Positions 22,364 to 34,254 are shown, counted from the stretch's first letter. The stretch is 64,000 nucleotides of DNA from Piezodorus guildinii (GCA_023052935.1 CM041295.1:105448711-105512710), one strand, 5' to 3'. The notes: generated by a model not told the origin, from the letters alone. Numbers and translations are program-made.

Positions 22364-23065
22364 TTATAATTTGAGAAGGTTTGCGAGGTCTCGAGCCGTA
22401 CGTATTTTTCGCTTTTCTCCGTTCTGGTTTACTAAAATGTTGCCATTATTTGTCCAGACCTCCTTGTAACCAAAAGCCTCCTTTGCCCGTTTATACAATA
22501 AACGTCGCGTGGGCGTCAAGTCTTCGTGGATTGAAATGCCAGTGCCTTTTAGTTTAGATTTTGCAAAATAAACTAGGTTTCTTTGGTGTCTGTTTTTGAA
22601 TTCGAGTAATACAGACTTTGCATTACTCTTTGTACCACCGATTGTTTGCAACTCAAAGTCTGCGAGTGTTATGTCAAGTCCCATTTTTTCAGATGTAAGC
22701 TGAACTATATTTTCTTTTTTCGAAATATCTGTTTCACTATTTCTATGAATTACTAAACTACCTGCCCTTCTGCTTTGATTATGTAGGTCTATTTCATCTT
22801 TTAACTTTTGTATTTCATCATTTAAAGATTTAGTTTTATTTTCTACCTCGATTTTGATGAGGTTGGAAACTTCTCCTCGAATAACTGTCATCACCTTTGT
22901 AGTTAGAGAAGTAATAAATTCCGGCGATAATAGTTTATGTCCAATTTCTTCTCTTATAATAGCCTGTATCGCCTCATCTTGGTCACGTGATATTGCAGCC
23001 ATATCTTTGTTAGTTTCACCTGAGACCTGTTCATTTTCATTAGCACGACGAGTTTTAGGCGGCAT
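22364..23065 (-). CDS. LINE ORF1-type RNA-binding protein (coiled coil plus RRM-like)
   Basis: Open frame of 233 codons: a basic start (MPPKTRRANENEQ), a helical stretch with heptads at residues ~55-100 (IKIEVENKTKSLNDEIQKLK), then an RRM-like fold (GSLVIHRNSETDIS, SVLLEFKNRHQRNLVYFAKS) and a basic C-terminal part with DLTPTRRLLYKRAKEAF and RTARDLANLLKL. That architecture is typical of ORF1 proteins of CR1/L1-type LINEs, which chaperone element RNA. It is on the same strand as the CR1-like ORF2 and upstream of it, so the two are likely one element of about 5.9 kb. The 1.7-kb gap keeps this open. No zinc knuckle is seen. Confidence 0.75.
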   Translation of the reverse strand: MPPKTRRANENEQVSGETNKDMAAISRDQDEAIQAIIREEIGHKLLSPEFITSLTTKVMTVIRGEVSNLIKIEVENKTKSLNDEIQKLKDEIDLHNQSRRAGSLVIHRNSETDISKKENIVQLTSEKMGLDITLADFELQTIGGTKSNAKSVLLEFKNRHQRNLVYFAKSKLKGTGISIHEDLTPTRRLLYKRAKEAFGYKEVWTNNGNILVNQNGEKRKIRTARDLANLLKL

Positions 23066-23262
23066 TTTTACGAAATAAATTTTATTTTGAATTTTAACGA
23101 AATAATAATCCTAGATGCTACAATTTAAGTTATATAACAGATACTAGGCACTATTTATTACTAACTATAACTTGAAGGCTGACACTGGGTAGGGATTAGG
23201 AGATAGTTACACTACCATAGCACACACACAACTGGTGAGAGAGAGAGAGAGAGAGAGAGAGT
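23066..23262 (-). promoter_or_regulatory. possible 5' UTR of the CR1-like LINE, ending in (GA)n
   Basis: Sequence upstream of the ORF1 start, with CA repeats near 23221 and a (GA)n run at 23236-23261, after which composition changes. The role as 5' UTR or internal promoter is inferred from position only. Confidence 0.35.
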
Positions 23263-24007
23263 TTAGTGTACTATTTCTGTCTCCCTCGCACCTCCCATCC
23301 CCTTTATCCTCAAGTTGAACCCTACAATTTATGTTAATATGATAACGAAGTCACACAACCATCAATGTCATAAAGTTATTGATTACTTAATTTAAAAATC
23401 TTAAAATACTGTAAGGTCACTGAGCCTAGGCCATTTTCCTAAAAATATATCATTGACCTTATCCCGATCACGCGAACCCTGGCCGTTAGCAACCACTTTT
23501 AAGTCTTATTTATCTAGAAATCTAGAGGCAACGTCCTTAGATAACCCTAGTTGTTTATCATTCTAATTCCGAAAGATAAGAATGATATACTGCTCTTGGA
23601 TTCAATCGGTCGTGAAAATTGGCCCTAAGAGCAGTCCTAATCCGTTTCCAACAATGCAGCTTTCATTATTTTACATGATTAATCAATACTTAAAAAGTTG
23701 GAGAGTGGTATGTAGATTAACAGGGCGAGTGTCGTAACTCAAAGGAAAGGATGTATTTGGAACACTTAGTAGCCAGGAACTGAAGAATTAACAAGAATAA
23801 TTAAAGTATATGAATCCCGTATAGGGTAAACACAAACCATCGAAGTATTTGCAAGGCTATCAACTCTTTAGGATCAAGCCGTTCTTTAATTCCTGAACTG
23901 GAGTGGGTCGGTTCTCCTGCAACAGAAGGAGATGAAGGTCCTTTATAAAATGGGACGAATATAGCTGGTCTAACATGATATATGGCGTTCTTTTTCAAGA
24001 ATGATGC
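23263..24007. other. no recognised gene; one orphan frame
   Basis: Mostly non-coding. A minus-strand frame at 24010-23801 (69 codons, with YHVRPAIFVPFYKGP and RLDPKELIALQILRW) looks protein-like in composition but has no family that I know and no copy in the window. Confidence 0.3.
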
Positions 24008-24300
24008 CAACTACTGTTTTCTTCTTCTTCGGATGGTGAGACAGGCCACGTAGGCCCTTGGCTGCGCTATGTGGATTCCACACCGCGATGCTCAATGATA
24101 AATAATAGGATAGGGTCATCACTCCCTACGTCTATATTCGTGAGTGCCCACCAGTTCCTAAAGAGCCTCCCCGGGAAGAGGCTTTGAGTGGATCCTCATG
24201 TTAATAATATGTTTGAAAAAGTCCTCCCGTGTCTGGAATTTGAACTCAGAACCTTTGGCGTAGTAGACAAGCGCGCTGGACACATCGCCATGGGCAATAT
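24008..24300 (-). mobile_element. tRNA-derived SINE (family 1)
   Basis: Diverged copy of the SINE at 32549-32831 and 63741-64000. The tRNA-like head lies at the right end (minus strand GCCCATGGCGATGTGTCCAG, later GAGTTCAAATTCC for box B). The body shares GGGTAGGG-TCATCACTC and the GAGAGGCT-like block. Box A is degraded. Confidence 0.75.
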
Positions 24301-24559
24301 TTGTTCAGGTCGTTTTTACTTGGCAATATTATGAACAAAACAGCCATGGCTTTTTACTGTATCCATAAAACCATACATATTGATATAATATGTATTATAA
24401 CTAATATAATACATAATAATTATATGTGTGTATATGTATATGTATATATTTTTTTCTTCGAATTGTCTTCACTATATTGTTGTATAAACAGCCTCTTTCC
24501 TCTAATCTTTGTATACTTTCCATTTCGCATCCATCCTATATCCTGACAACCTGTCACGT

Positions 24560-26471
24560 TAACACCTAATCCTTAACCGCTAATTATGACGAATTCCTGA
24601 ATATTTCACCCACAATTTCTACCATTTGTTTGCCGTTTCCGAGAAATGGTTAAAACCCTACATCTCTTCCTCTTCCGGACTATTCCTTTATCCGCCACGA
24701 CCGCACGAGTCGTACCGACGTATGCGTCGGGCTCCTACACACAATAGCCTTAGGTTACTAATCCTAGAATTTTCTTCCCCAACTGAGTACCCGCATATCG
24801 AATTCCTATTTATCGAAGTTCATTTCAAAGAAACTCCTCTCCTTTATGCTGTAGCCTATCACTCTCCTTTAGTACCTTTTGACGAATCCCTTGAGTCAAA
24901 TATTTACAAATACGTTCCTTTTTACAAAAACATAATCATTTCCAGTGAACTTAATACCAACTTCCTTTCAGACTTTTCTTATAAAATCTCCTCTTCTCCC
25001 TCCATCTATTCATCGTTTCCTTTGATCCCACCCATCATACTCGCTGGTCTGACACCTGGCCGAACGTTTACGTTATATATGCAGCAGAGAAGCTTCTTTC
25101 TTCCTTCCAATTGCCAGTTCCATGTTGTGAGTTCCTGGTAATCCCACTTTTTAATCAAATATCTTACAATATCCAAACTCCAGCAATCCTTCCTGAAACC
25201 ATGACATTCCGTAATCTTGAAGCCCTCACTCGTGAAACATTTTTACCAGATCTCAAATCTCTGCGAAAGAATTTCAATGGGAAGAAATTTACTCCTACTC
25301 TTCCATTGACCTACACTTACTCAGGATCTTAGATATTCATGCTCCTCTCAAAAGCTACACCTTCTGTCACCGTCCTGCTCCATGGTTATGTCGAGAAATA
25401 AAAGATCTTCAAAAGAGACTTGAGGCTGCCCGAAGACGCTATAGAAACACACAGTGCTAGAGTAGGCATGCACTCAAGCCTTCGGGGTACTCCGTAACTT
25501 GACACAAACATGAGTCCGACAAGCGAAATCTAATTATTTTCACGAAACCCGTTCCTCAGTCCCTGATTTTAAGTCTAAATGGCACCTCCTTCGAAAACTC
25601 TCCCTATGTAAATCTACCACCTCTTCTGGCATTCAAATATCACCTGAAAAATTAATCTCCTACTTTCTAGCTGCTTCCTCTTACAATTTGTCATCAGCAT
25701 CATCCCAGCATCTTTCAGTTCCATCTTTTAACTCTGAAAAGTTCTATTTCCCTTACATCTCACTAACTGACACAATTACCTCAGTTATGAAATCCCATAG
25801 TAATGTAGAAACTCTGGCGGAATCCCCGTTAAATTACTAAAACTATGTCTCCTAGAAATATCGCCAGTGCTTCTTTTCATCTATAATTTATCCCAAAAAA
25901 TTTAGAATTTCCTACCTCTTGAAAAAAGCTGTCCATCCTATTAACAAAAATCTACATCCAATCCTACATCTCTTAAATACTTCCCCCCGATCTCCATCTT
26001 ATCTGACCTTTCTAAAACTTTAGAAAGAATAGTACTATTTCAAATGCCAAAATTCCTTGAAGAATTCAAATCAACCAATTCTCTTCAATCCGGTTTCCGA
26101 TCTGACTTCTCTACACAATCACCACTGACATATACACCGCAATAGACAACAAACAGCTAATATTACTAAAACTCCTTGATTTTTCTAAAGCGTTTGATTC
26201 TCTGAACCATTCTATCCTATACTCCAAATTAAAATCTCTTTTATTTTCTCACAGCTCTATTCTCTGGTAACAGTATTTTTTTTCTGACCGTACCCAAGCA
26301 GATCACATTCCCAACCAACCCTTATCTTTGTTTCTTACCCTGGCCTCAGGGGTGGCCCATGGTTCAAGTATTTCTCCTATCCTTTTCAACGCCTTTATAT
26401 AAATTATCTTCCTAATTCAATGTATTTCTCTCAATTATAGGTTGTTTGTTTTGTTTTTTTATTATTATTTT

Positions 26472-26511
<40 letters not shown>

Positions 26512-26655
26512 TTTTTTTTATATTTTATATAATTTGACTTTAGCATTATTTCCTGTATATATTGTATGAATGTGGTCTCATATCACTATTACTATTGTTC
26601 ATTCTGAAACAAATTGTAATATTTCTCAATAAATAAAAAAAACAAAAAAAAAAAC
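24560..26655 (+). pseudogene. L2/CR1-like LINE copy, endonuclease to 3' end (decayed)
   Basis: Endonuclease-like frame at 24626-25141 starts FAVSEKWLKPYI and has FIEVHFKETPLLYAVAYHSP. A second frame, 25111-25332, holds the end of this domain. RT pieces follow in broken frames: FPPISILSDLSKTLERIV near 25983, LQSGFRSDFST near 26085, and SGVAHGSSISPILFNAF near 26350 (VPQG-type motif, P to A and Q to H). The YADD region is lost. The copy ends with a (TA)n-rich 3' region and TTGTAATATTTCTCAATAAA followed by an A-rich tail at 26655. A similar tail occurs at 53753-53790. Confidence 0.75.
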
Positions 26656-26689
26656 ATCAATGTACCACTGCTCCTACCACATATATAAG

Positions 26690-27830
26690 ATGGCTTGCTG
26701 AAATTTACTTAGCCCTTTCTCCCACTGAGTTATTAGCAGCGTTAACCACTGTTCAAGAAGACCTGGACTTGATCTATTATTAGGAAAATCTGAAGGAATT
26801 AAGGTTAAACGCTGCGAAAACTCAGGCAATCATTATTGGATCCTATTCGCTCGATAAATCGCTGGTTCCAATCATTCCTTTCCGGTGGAACCCAAGCCGT
26901 TTACATTCCTAATCATCCTGTATCATCCTTCCTTGCCCTCTCGGCAGGTGTGGCCTAGGCTCCAGCATCTCCCTTCTCCTATTCAATTGCTACATCAATG
27001 ATCTCCCTAATTCAATAGCCCATTGCTCCCACCACCTCTATGCTGATGATTTCCTTTATTTCTCCTTCCCTTCTTCCAAATTATCATCTGTGTTTGCCGC
27101 TATTCAGGCAGACCTAGATAGAATCTGTGCCTGGGCAAACCTGAATAAGCTAAGCTTAAACGCTATGAAAACTCAGGCTATTATGATTGGTTCCTATCCC
27201 CTCCTGAGATCCAACTCCACCTTTCCAACATTATTCCTAAATAATCATCCCATTGCTTTCAGTCCCTCTGTCAAAAACCTAGGAATTATTATTGACCAAT
27301 CCCTGTCCTGGGGACTCCATATTGCCCTAATTTCTCGAAAAGCCATAAGCACCCTAAAGTTTTTCCATCGCTCCAGTCACCTTCTACCCGAATCTACGCG
27401 TAAAATCCTTGTCTCATCACCCATCTTCCCCCACTTCGACTACGGCTGTGCGGTGTACCGGGGCCTCTGTATGTTACTTGAGAACAGAGTGAAGCGTATC
27501 ATGAATTGTTGTTTAAGATTTGTTTTTGGTACCTCGAGACGGTCTCACGTAACTCAGCTCTACGCCGATTTGAAGTGGCTCTCCCCTTCCCCTTCCCCCC
27601 TCCATACACAGACAGTACTTCCTTGGGTCATTTATATACCAAACGATAAAATCCCTGCATCCTTTCTATATCCACAGTCTCCTTCAATTTAAATCCTCAG
27701 TACTCTTGCTTGGAACAAGATCGCGTCACTCCGACCTTTATATCCCATCCCACAGAACTAAAGCCTTAAGGTGTTTCGCTCTTCACTGTATCTGAACCCA
27801 CTAGCAGAAGGCAACTTCAGGCAGTTAATA
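26690..27830 (+). pseudogene. L2/CR1-like LINE copy, RT palm to C-terminus (decayed)
   Basis: A second, 5'-truncated copy lies directly after the tail of the previous one. Broken frames first show a partly duplicated segment (26760-26890 and 27100-27200 both give an RLNAAKTQAII-like or SLNAMKTQAIMI reading). The open frame 27090-27692 then covers WANLNKLSLNAMKTQAIMI, KNLGIIIDQSLSWGLHIA and LVSSPIFPHFDYGCAVYRG, the region after the RT active site. It aligns with 2600-3100 and with 40951-40451. A YADD equivalent at about 27040 is shifted out of frame. Inactive. Confidence 0.75.
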
Positions 27831-28520
27831 GAATGGACAACCAGAAAGAAAATCACAAGTTCTGTGAAACACGATGTCCTCCCGAAGCCACGAAAATCCT
27901 AGGATTTCCTACCATGGAAAGAACCAACCGTCTCCGACATCACCCCAGGATCCACGACCGGATTTTCCAGTCTTCGGCGCCAGCAGGATCTAACATCATG
28001 TTTGGTTTTAGAAACAACCTTTATGACCTCACATCGCGCGGACCCCTTCCAAATCTAGGAAGAAATCAAAATTCTATGTTGCATATTTCATTACTGCCAA
28101 CACCACCATGGGATCAGCCGGAATATCATTTAGGTCGAAAACTTTCGACTAATCGGACTTTAGCCTTTAGTTCAAGTTGTACACCACGCAAAAGATAGCA
28201 TCACAATATACATGAAACACCTGGACTTCTGTCCGTAAGCCTTTAACGTATCTTGATCATCAGGGCTGTCTCAGCGATAGTATCTTTTTTTTCTTATTAT
28301 TATTACAAATTATGCTAAGGTTAATTTTAGTTCTTGAGTTTATTCCATTTGTGTGTTGTTTTTTTTGTGTCGTTCGTAGTTTGTCGTATTCAGAATTCAT
28401 TATAATATTAGATTAATATTCGTTTTCTTACTTTACCTTTTGTCTAACCAAGTATCAAGGCTTAACTTTTCATTTTACCTATCCTCGTAACCATTCAATA
28501 CGCAACGTTAATATAACTGG
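27831..28520. other. no recognised gene
   Basis: The frame at 27833-28198 has no motif and no second copy. The rest is AT-rich. The 3' end of the preceding L2-like copy may reach into this stretch. Confidence 0.35.
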
Positions 28521-28522
28521 AT

Positions 28523-29775
28523 TTACTTACAGATTAGAGTCACATGGGACAGCAATAGCGAAGATTCTGGCCATTTTGTTGGTTTTATGCAAAACCAAAA
28601 TATCCGGACGATTATGCAGCACACTGTGGTCGGTGATAATTTGTTCTCTTCCCAGTAAACATTTACGTCTTTATTTTCCATAAGTTGTTCAGGGGTATAC
28701 CGATAATAGGGTATCACTTCACCACCCAGCAATCCCAGAGCTCTGCACAAACTTTGGTGGTAAATTTTGGCAACGTTATTATGTCTCATTAAATAGTCCG
28801 TCCCTGCCAAAGTCTCACAACCATTTGTTACATGCTGAATAGACTCGTGGGTCTTGGTGCAAAGGCGAAATTTATCTGTTATCATATTTTCCTTCATTAT
28901 ATGCCTCCTGTATGCTCTTATTGCAAGAACTTGGTCTTGTATAGCAAGAACAAAACCCTCTGTCTCGCCAAACAGTTGACCCATCCTCAACCAGTCGACT
29001 GAGAGCTCACTGTCAATATCAGGCGAATTCAGTTAGTAGTAAAATCTCCCATGCAATTCTTTCTCTTTCCAGACTGATTTATAGTGATCCGCATTTTTTA
29101 TTTCATGCAGCATGGGGTCTTTGAGATTAAGTGCTGTGAATTCCTCATCTAAATCTCGCATTACGTTGATAGTTGAAGATGAGCATGTCAGAAAATACTG
29201 CTTCATGGAATTTTCTTGTTTTCTACACAGATATTCAATTGAGATAAGCCCACGACCACCTTTTCTTTTTAGATAGAGTCTATTCACTGAAGCTTTTGGG
29301 TTTTAGCGTCCGTCATCATCGTACGAACTAGCCGGTCGATTTCTTGTAGTTTGGTAGTTGACCATTTGATTATACCAAAGCTATAAGCTACCAGTGGTAT
29401 TGCCCTAGTATTAATGGCTTGGATTTTATTTTTGCCATTCAGATGACTTCTAAGAATCTGCTGCAGCCTTTTCTTGAACTTAATAATTATTTCGGAGAGC
29501 ACCTCTTTCTTGGGTATCTAATGCCCAGATATTTGTAGTAATCTCCTAGAGATTGGCGTCTCATGGTCTCTCCTGAAAGAAGCTGTTAAGAATTTCTTTC
29601 CTGTATTTTCCCTCTTGTAACATTTATTATACCCCATTTTTCGAGGCCAAATGTCATAATAATTGAACTACTGAAAAGAGATATCAATTCTAGCATACTT
29701 TGTAATTGGTCTCGATTTTTCGCGTATAGCTTAAATATTTTACTTATTATCAATATTATTATTACATTTTGATAT
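28523..29775 (-). pseudogene. R4/Dong-like LINE (restriction-like endonuclease type), 5'- and 3'-truncated
   Basis: Minus-strand pieces read, in order, LYAKNRDQLQSMLELI and TFGLEKWGIINVTRGKI (just after the RT active site), MRRQSLGDYYKYLGI, NTRAIPLVAYSFGIIKWS, then KGGRGLISIEYLC. The last frame, 28990-28523, contains TEGFVLAIQDQVLAIRAYRRHI and a Cys/His array (CTKTHESIQHVTNGC, DYLMRHNNVAKIYHQ). That array normally sits before the PD-(D/E)XK nuclease of R2/R4-type elements; here the nuclease itself is missing. Several frame breaks. The copy starts exactly at a (TA)n array (29784-29831), so the catalytic YMDD part is gone. Confidence 0.75.
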
Positions 29776-29782
29776 TTGTATG

Positions 29783-29783
<1 letters not shown>

Positions 29784-29836
<53 letters not shown>

Positions 29837-30155
29837 AGAAATTAATTCATCGACCCTTTTATATTATAATTTTATTTAAGGTTATTTAATTAAACCTGAG
29901 GTGTTAGCCTGAGTGGTGTGCCGGTGCTTAATGAAATTCTTTGGTAAGATGTTTTTATAATATATTGTGCCTGGCTATAGATAGATGGTTTATGGAAAAT
30001 GTAACCAGGGTACTACAAAATGTAACCAATTATGTTTAATTGCAGTGTTGAAAAGGATCCTATGTATATACATAGACGGAGGATCGAAACGTCAAAATAA
30101 AGAAAATCAAGAAGGAGTGATAGTTTAATGACCTAAAACCCGAATCATTTCAAAT

Positions 30156-30224
<69 letters not shown>
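29784..30224. repeat. (TA)n arrays and intervening sequence
   Basis: TA runs at 29784-29831 and 30157-30211, the second followed by a T tract. Between them is a non-coding stretch with GGATCGAAACGTCAAAATAA near 30062, a motif type also found near 55195 and 56600. Confidence 0.7.
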
Positions 30225-30227
<3 letters not shown>

Positions 30228-30690
30228 ACATCTACTTTATTTATGTAAATAATTCAATCTATTTAAATGTATTCTGGCCAGAAGAGCGATATTTATTTGT
30301 AACATCAATGTTATTCTTAAGGGACTATGTCCCAGAATAAAGTTCATTTTTCTATTCTATTCCCTCTTTTCCTACCTTATTATTAAATCATCATCCCATC
30401 ACTTTCAGCTCCTCTGTAAAAAATTTAGGCATACATATTGAACAAACTTATACCTGGAAACCACATGTAGCCCAAAATTCCCGAAGGTCAAAAAGCACTC
30501 TGAAGCTATTCCATTGTTCCTCTAAGTTCTCCCACAGTCCACTCGTAAGCTCCTTGTATCCTCTTTAACTTTCCCTCAATATGATTATAGATGTGTGGTA
30601 TATGGTGGCCTCTCGATAATGCTAGAAAAAGATTGAAGCAGATAATGAACTGTTTTTTACAATTCGTCTTTGACACGTCTTGGTATGGTC
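30225..30690 (+). pseudogene. L2-like LINE 3' end followed by a second RT C-terminal scrap
   Basis: 30225-30345 is a 3' UTR ending in the conserved hairpin (30321-30333) and AGAATAAAG. From about 30380 another piece begins (NLYLETTCSPK, then STRKLLVSSLTFPQYDYRC and VVYGGLSIMLEKD) that matches 31300-31460 and 27400-27500. It stops being recognisable at 30690. Confidence 0.65.
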
Positions 30691-31290
30691 TTGGCACGCC
30701 GAGGTATGGTTAGGTACAGATAGGGTCACATAAGGCCTCGACTATGCGTATTCATCGTAGGAAGAGAGTAAGATAGAGGTTGGTGCCCACCGTGGTAGAA
30801 GCACGTACCGCAGCACCAGGTAAGAGATTATCCTGTCAGGTAGGGGGCGAACCCATACCTACTAATTAGCAGAGAGGACTGATTTGGAAGAAAACGTCCG
30901 TGATGTGGAAGGTCAACTGCAGCGGATAGGACTCCTCATAGGTGCACATTGGTAGAAGCCATGCACCCCATCCTATGAGAGGGATAGGAAAGATAAAGGC
31001 GGAAAGGTAGAGGGTTAACTCTTGGGGATTTTAATAATTGATTAACATTGCCCTCAATGTTAATAATTGATGGTGAGAGCTTTTTAACTAGACTAGTGTT
31101 TTGGCCCTAGGTCAAATTACCTCGAAAGGTTTATTTATTCTCATAAATCAGTAACATGAACAAAGCTATTTATAATGAGAATAAACAACTCACAATATAA
31201 CAATATCATTAAATAATAAATCTTTTATATTAGGGCGTGACTTAAGCATGTGTCGCTAGCGCAACCTGTGAGGGAGCATGGGAAGCTAGT
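30691..31290. other. unrecognised sequence between two L2-like copies
   Basis: About 600 bases of balanced composition without an open frame. The flanking L2-like segments (30510-30680 and 31290-31460) are similar to each other, so this is either an insertion or the junction of two independent copies. Confidence 0.35.
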
Positions 31291-32290
31291 CCATCGTTCC
31301 AGCCATGTTCTCCCACAGTCCACTCGTGAGCTCCTTGCATCGTCTTCATTATTTCCACAATTTGATTATGGATGTGTGGTATATGGTGGCCTCTCGATGA
31401 TGCTAGAAAACGATTGAAACAGATTATGAACTGTTTTTTACGATTCGATTTTGGCACGTCGAAGCGGTCACATGTATCCCATCTTTATACATTTATTATT
31501 TATAAATGGATCTTTCCCCACACCCGTAGGCAATATTTCCTTGGATCTTTCCTATATTAAACCATCACGTTCCAACACCCTCCCTGTATCTACAATCTCC
31601 TGCAGTTCAAACCCTCGATTCTTCCACTAAAGACCAGATATCGTCTACCCAGCCTTTATATCCCTACCCACAGAGCAAGAAAATATGAATGCTCCTTTTT
31701 GACTCGTTCCACTAGTTTCTGGAATTCCCTCCCATCAAACATCCGTCATGCTCCGTCCCTCTCAACATTCAAATACCGTCTTTTCCAGTATCTTCTAGCA
31801 TTCCAAAATGATGCAGCCTGACAATTAAATAGTGTTAGATTGTATTCAATATTTTTTTTTTGTTAACAAGTATTTATTTATGATATTTCAACTGCACTAT
31901 CTAGAGAACTTCTATTTGCTTAATAATCGTTTCAGTATTTTTTATTTTGTCACTAGAAGAGCTCATTTAATTTAAATATATTATTTTTATTTATATCGAA
32001 TGGGTCTATTTTTCACTAATTGTTGGCCAGATATTAATCCTTTATTATGTGAAAGCTAACATTTCTCTTAGAAGACCAAGTACTAGAATAAAGTTACTGT
32101 TTGTTTTGTCTAATACAATTATTTTCTGAAAATTGTTTTTATATATTCAATTTTTTTTGTATTGTATATATTTATCCATAATTGTAAGTGTTAAATAATT
32201 ATGTTCCTTTTGTCTGTTGACCAAACATGTATATTTCAACTGTACAAACCTGTTATTCTTAAGGGACCAGTCCCAGAATAAAAAATATTT
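31290..32290 (+). pseudogene. L2-like LINE copy, C-terminus and 3' UTR
   Basis: Begins in the post-RT region (CGIWWPLDDARKRLKQIMNC, FDFGTSKRSHVSHLY, then YFLGSFLY near 31540), passes through coding remnants up to about 31820 and a long AT-rich 3' UTR. There are two successive 3'-end signatures: a degenerate one at 32078-32100 (AGACCAAGTACTAGAATAAA) and a good hairpin at 32263-32274. A second, shorter copy may therefore be tandemly appended. Confidence 0.65.
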
Positions 32291-32299
32291 TCTATTATA

Positions 32300-33010
32300 T
32301 TCTAAAAACCAATTTGAAATGTTAAAATGTCTTTTTTGTAAACCGGATGTTTTAAATGGAATGTATTATTGTTGTTGAGGAAGTGTCAAAGCCTTAAAGT
32401 ATAACGGATGGAACTGGATAAGCATTGTGCTAGAGGATTATGAATATAGTTCTGGATTCTATGGAGATGAATATAGTTCTGAATGAATTTCGATAGAATA
32501 AGTTCTAGACTAAATGGAATATTACGGCCATGGCGATGGTGGAATAATCTTCCAGTGGCGCGACAGGCCGTGTGGACCCTCAGCCTCGCGGTGTAATCTC
32601 CTGGGAGATCACACTCACGTTTCTAGATTTATTTTATAGGGTAGGGTCATCACTCTCTATGCCTAATTTTGATAGTGGCCACCATTTGGCTGACGGGATA
32701 TACCCGGGGAGAGGCTGTGAGTGAATCACCATTTATTAAATTCTTGAAAAAGTCTTTCTGAGATTGGGATTCGAGCTCAGAACTTTTAGCGTGAGAGACT
32801 AGCGCGCTAGCCACTCAGCCACGGGCTCTTCCGATGGTGGAATAATAAATAGCATTAACTATTGTTCGACTTTGGATTGAAAGGATTGGATGAGTTTGAT
32901 TAGAAACGTCATCCAGAGTTCTAGCCCATAGGTACAGATAGGGTTAAGGGTTGTCTTTTAGATTAATATTTTTTTCTTAAGCTAACAGCTGGAATTTTCT
33001 ATATCTGCTT
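32300..33010 (-). pseudogene. Jockey-like LINE C-terminal fragment carrying a SINE
   Basis: 32380-32530 and 32847-32940 resemble 15990-16110 (AGCATTAACTATTGTTCGAC, GGATTGGATGAGTTTGAT), the C-terminal part of the Jockey copy on the minus strand. The fragment is split by the SINE at 32549-32831. No catalytic motif is present. Confidence 0.5.
32549..32831 (-). mobile_element. tRNA-derived SINE (family 1) with 15-bp target duplication
   Basis: Flanked by CGATGGTGGAATAAT at 32534-32548 and 32832-32846. On the minus strand it starts GAGCCCGTGGCTGAGTGGCT (box A), with GAGCTCGAATCCC (box B) about 35 bases on. The body ends CGCGACTGGAAG-like without a long A tail. About 283 bases, nearly the same as the + strand copy at 63741-64000. 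Confidence 0.9.
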
Positions 33011-33380
33011 TCTGAATCATTTTCATGTTTTTAGCTTTGACAGTTTTTTATGGTACATGAGAATGTGGCGTGTGAAAAACATGAGATAAGAATCTCCTTT
33101 CAAAATTGTCTCTTTATGAATGTGTTTTTGAACTGTGGAATATAAGTTGATTATACAGCTCTTGATAACATCGCATTCGATTTTTCCCTTCGCGACGACA
33201 CCCCTTTTCTCTAAGCCATGAATGTATAATTTCATTGCACGTGTAAGTTACTTGAATGAAACATTTGAGTAAAAAATATCCTTTACGATTAAGTGAAGGT
33301 GGAAATAGAGTTAACTATTTCATCTGAATCATATTTTCAATCAATCTGGTTTAAAAAAAAAAGTTTCCTATTACTTTTAC
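33011..33380 (-). other. possible R4/Dong-like RT scrap
   Basis: The minus frame 33235-33023 contains HGLEKRGVVAKGKIE, resembling TFGLEKWGIINVTRGKI of the R4/Dong-like fragment at 29640. The rest is not recognisable. Confidence 0.3.
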
Positions 33381-33386
33381 TATCCG

Positions 33387-33389
<3 letters not shown>

Positions 33390-33460
<71 letters not shown>
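33390..33460. repeat. (TA)n microsatellite
   Basis: About 70 bases of pure TA. Confidence 0.95.
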
Positions 33461-33462
<2 letters not shown>

Positions 33463-33479
33463 AACTATTAAAACATCGT

Positions 33480-34250
33480 TAAAACTTTCACTATCACCTT
33501 ATTTTAAATAAATTTAAAAATTCAAATATCAAAGAGGTAAGAAGAACAGCATTTTCCTTAAAAAGCCCTGTTGATGACCTACAATGTGGTTCGAAATATT
33601 GGTAAAACAATATTATAGTTATTTCATTGCTTTTCTTTGTTGAGCACAACTCGATTTTTTTTTCCCTTGAACCTTCCAATGATCAACTATTGATATTTAT
33701 TAAATTTTAAAATATTCATAGATATCCAATTTTGTTTAGTGTGCATGGTTACATATGTTTTATTTTAAACAAACAAAATAAAAGGTACTTTAGATGAAGT
33801 CATTTCTAAAATTTAGCCTCCAAATCCTGTCAGACTATTTCAATGAGCTGATGTCAAAGTTAACTTTTTTTTTTTTTTTTTTTTGACAAGCTCAGGCAAA
33901 ATCATTGGATACATTTTTAGAAAATTCAGAAACATTTGTAATCTCGATGATATCAAATGGCACTTATGTTATGCTGATCTTTTCGAAAATGTCCCATTCC
34001 TAGAGATTTTTGGATTTTATAGAGTTTTGGTTTCAGTTATTATACCAACGGTCGTGCAAGGAGGTGATTAGGTCTAGGTCACGCTCAGTCGCTAGTTTTT
34101 TCCCTTCAACTTTTGGGTAACCACTCTACATAGGCTGGGTGTGCAACAGGAGGGTTTCCATGCCCAGGGGCGCTCCACGGTTGAAATAACAGATTAAATA
34201 ATTCTGCAACAGTCAGGGTTCGAACCCGGGACCCGGAGAATATTTATGGC
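33480..34250. other. non-coding; possible SINE scrap
   Basis: 33570-33640 (GATGACCTACAATGTGGTTC, GAAATATTGG) resembles 55175-55215. At 34209-34222 GGGTTCGAACCCGGGA is box-B-like, so 34100-34240 may be a degraded tRNA-derived repeat, but no box A is convincing. Confidence 0.35.
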
Positions 34251-34254
34251 GGGG

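Noticed and set aside
27833..28198. 121-codon frame as a host gene
   Set aside because: No start context, motif or splice signals, and it follows directly on a decayed LINE.
33023..33235. Stand-alone small gene
   Set aside because: A short segment resembles the R4/Dong RT; more likely an element scrap.
34209..34222. tRNA or SINE from GGGTTCGAACCC
   Set aside because: Box-B-like palindrome without a convincing box A; kept only as a possible scrap.
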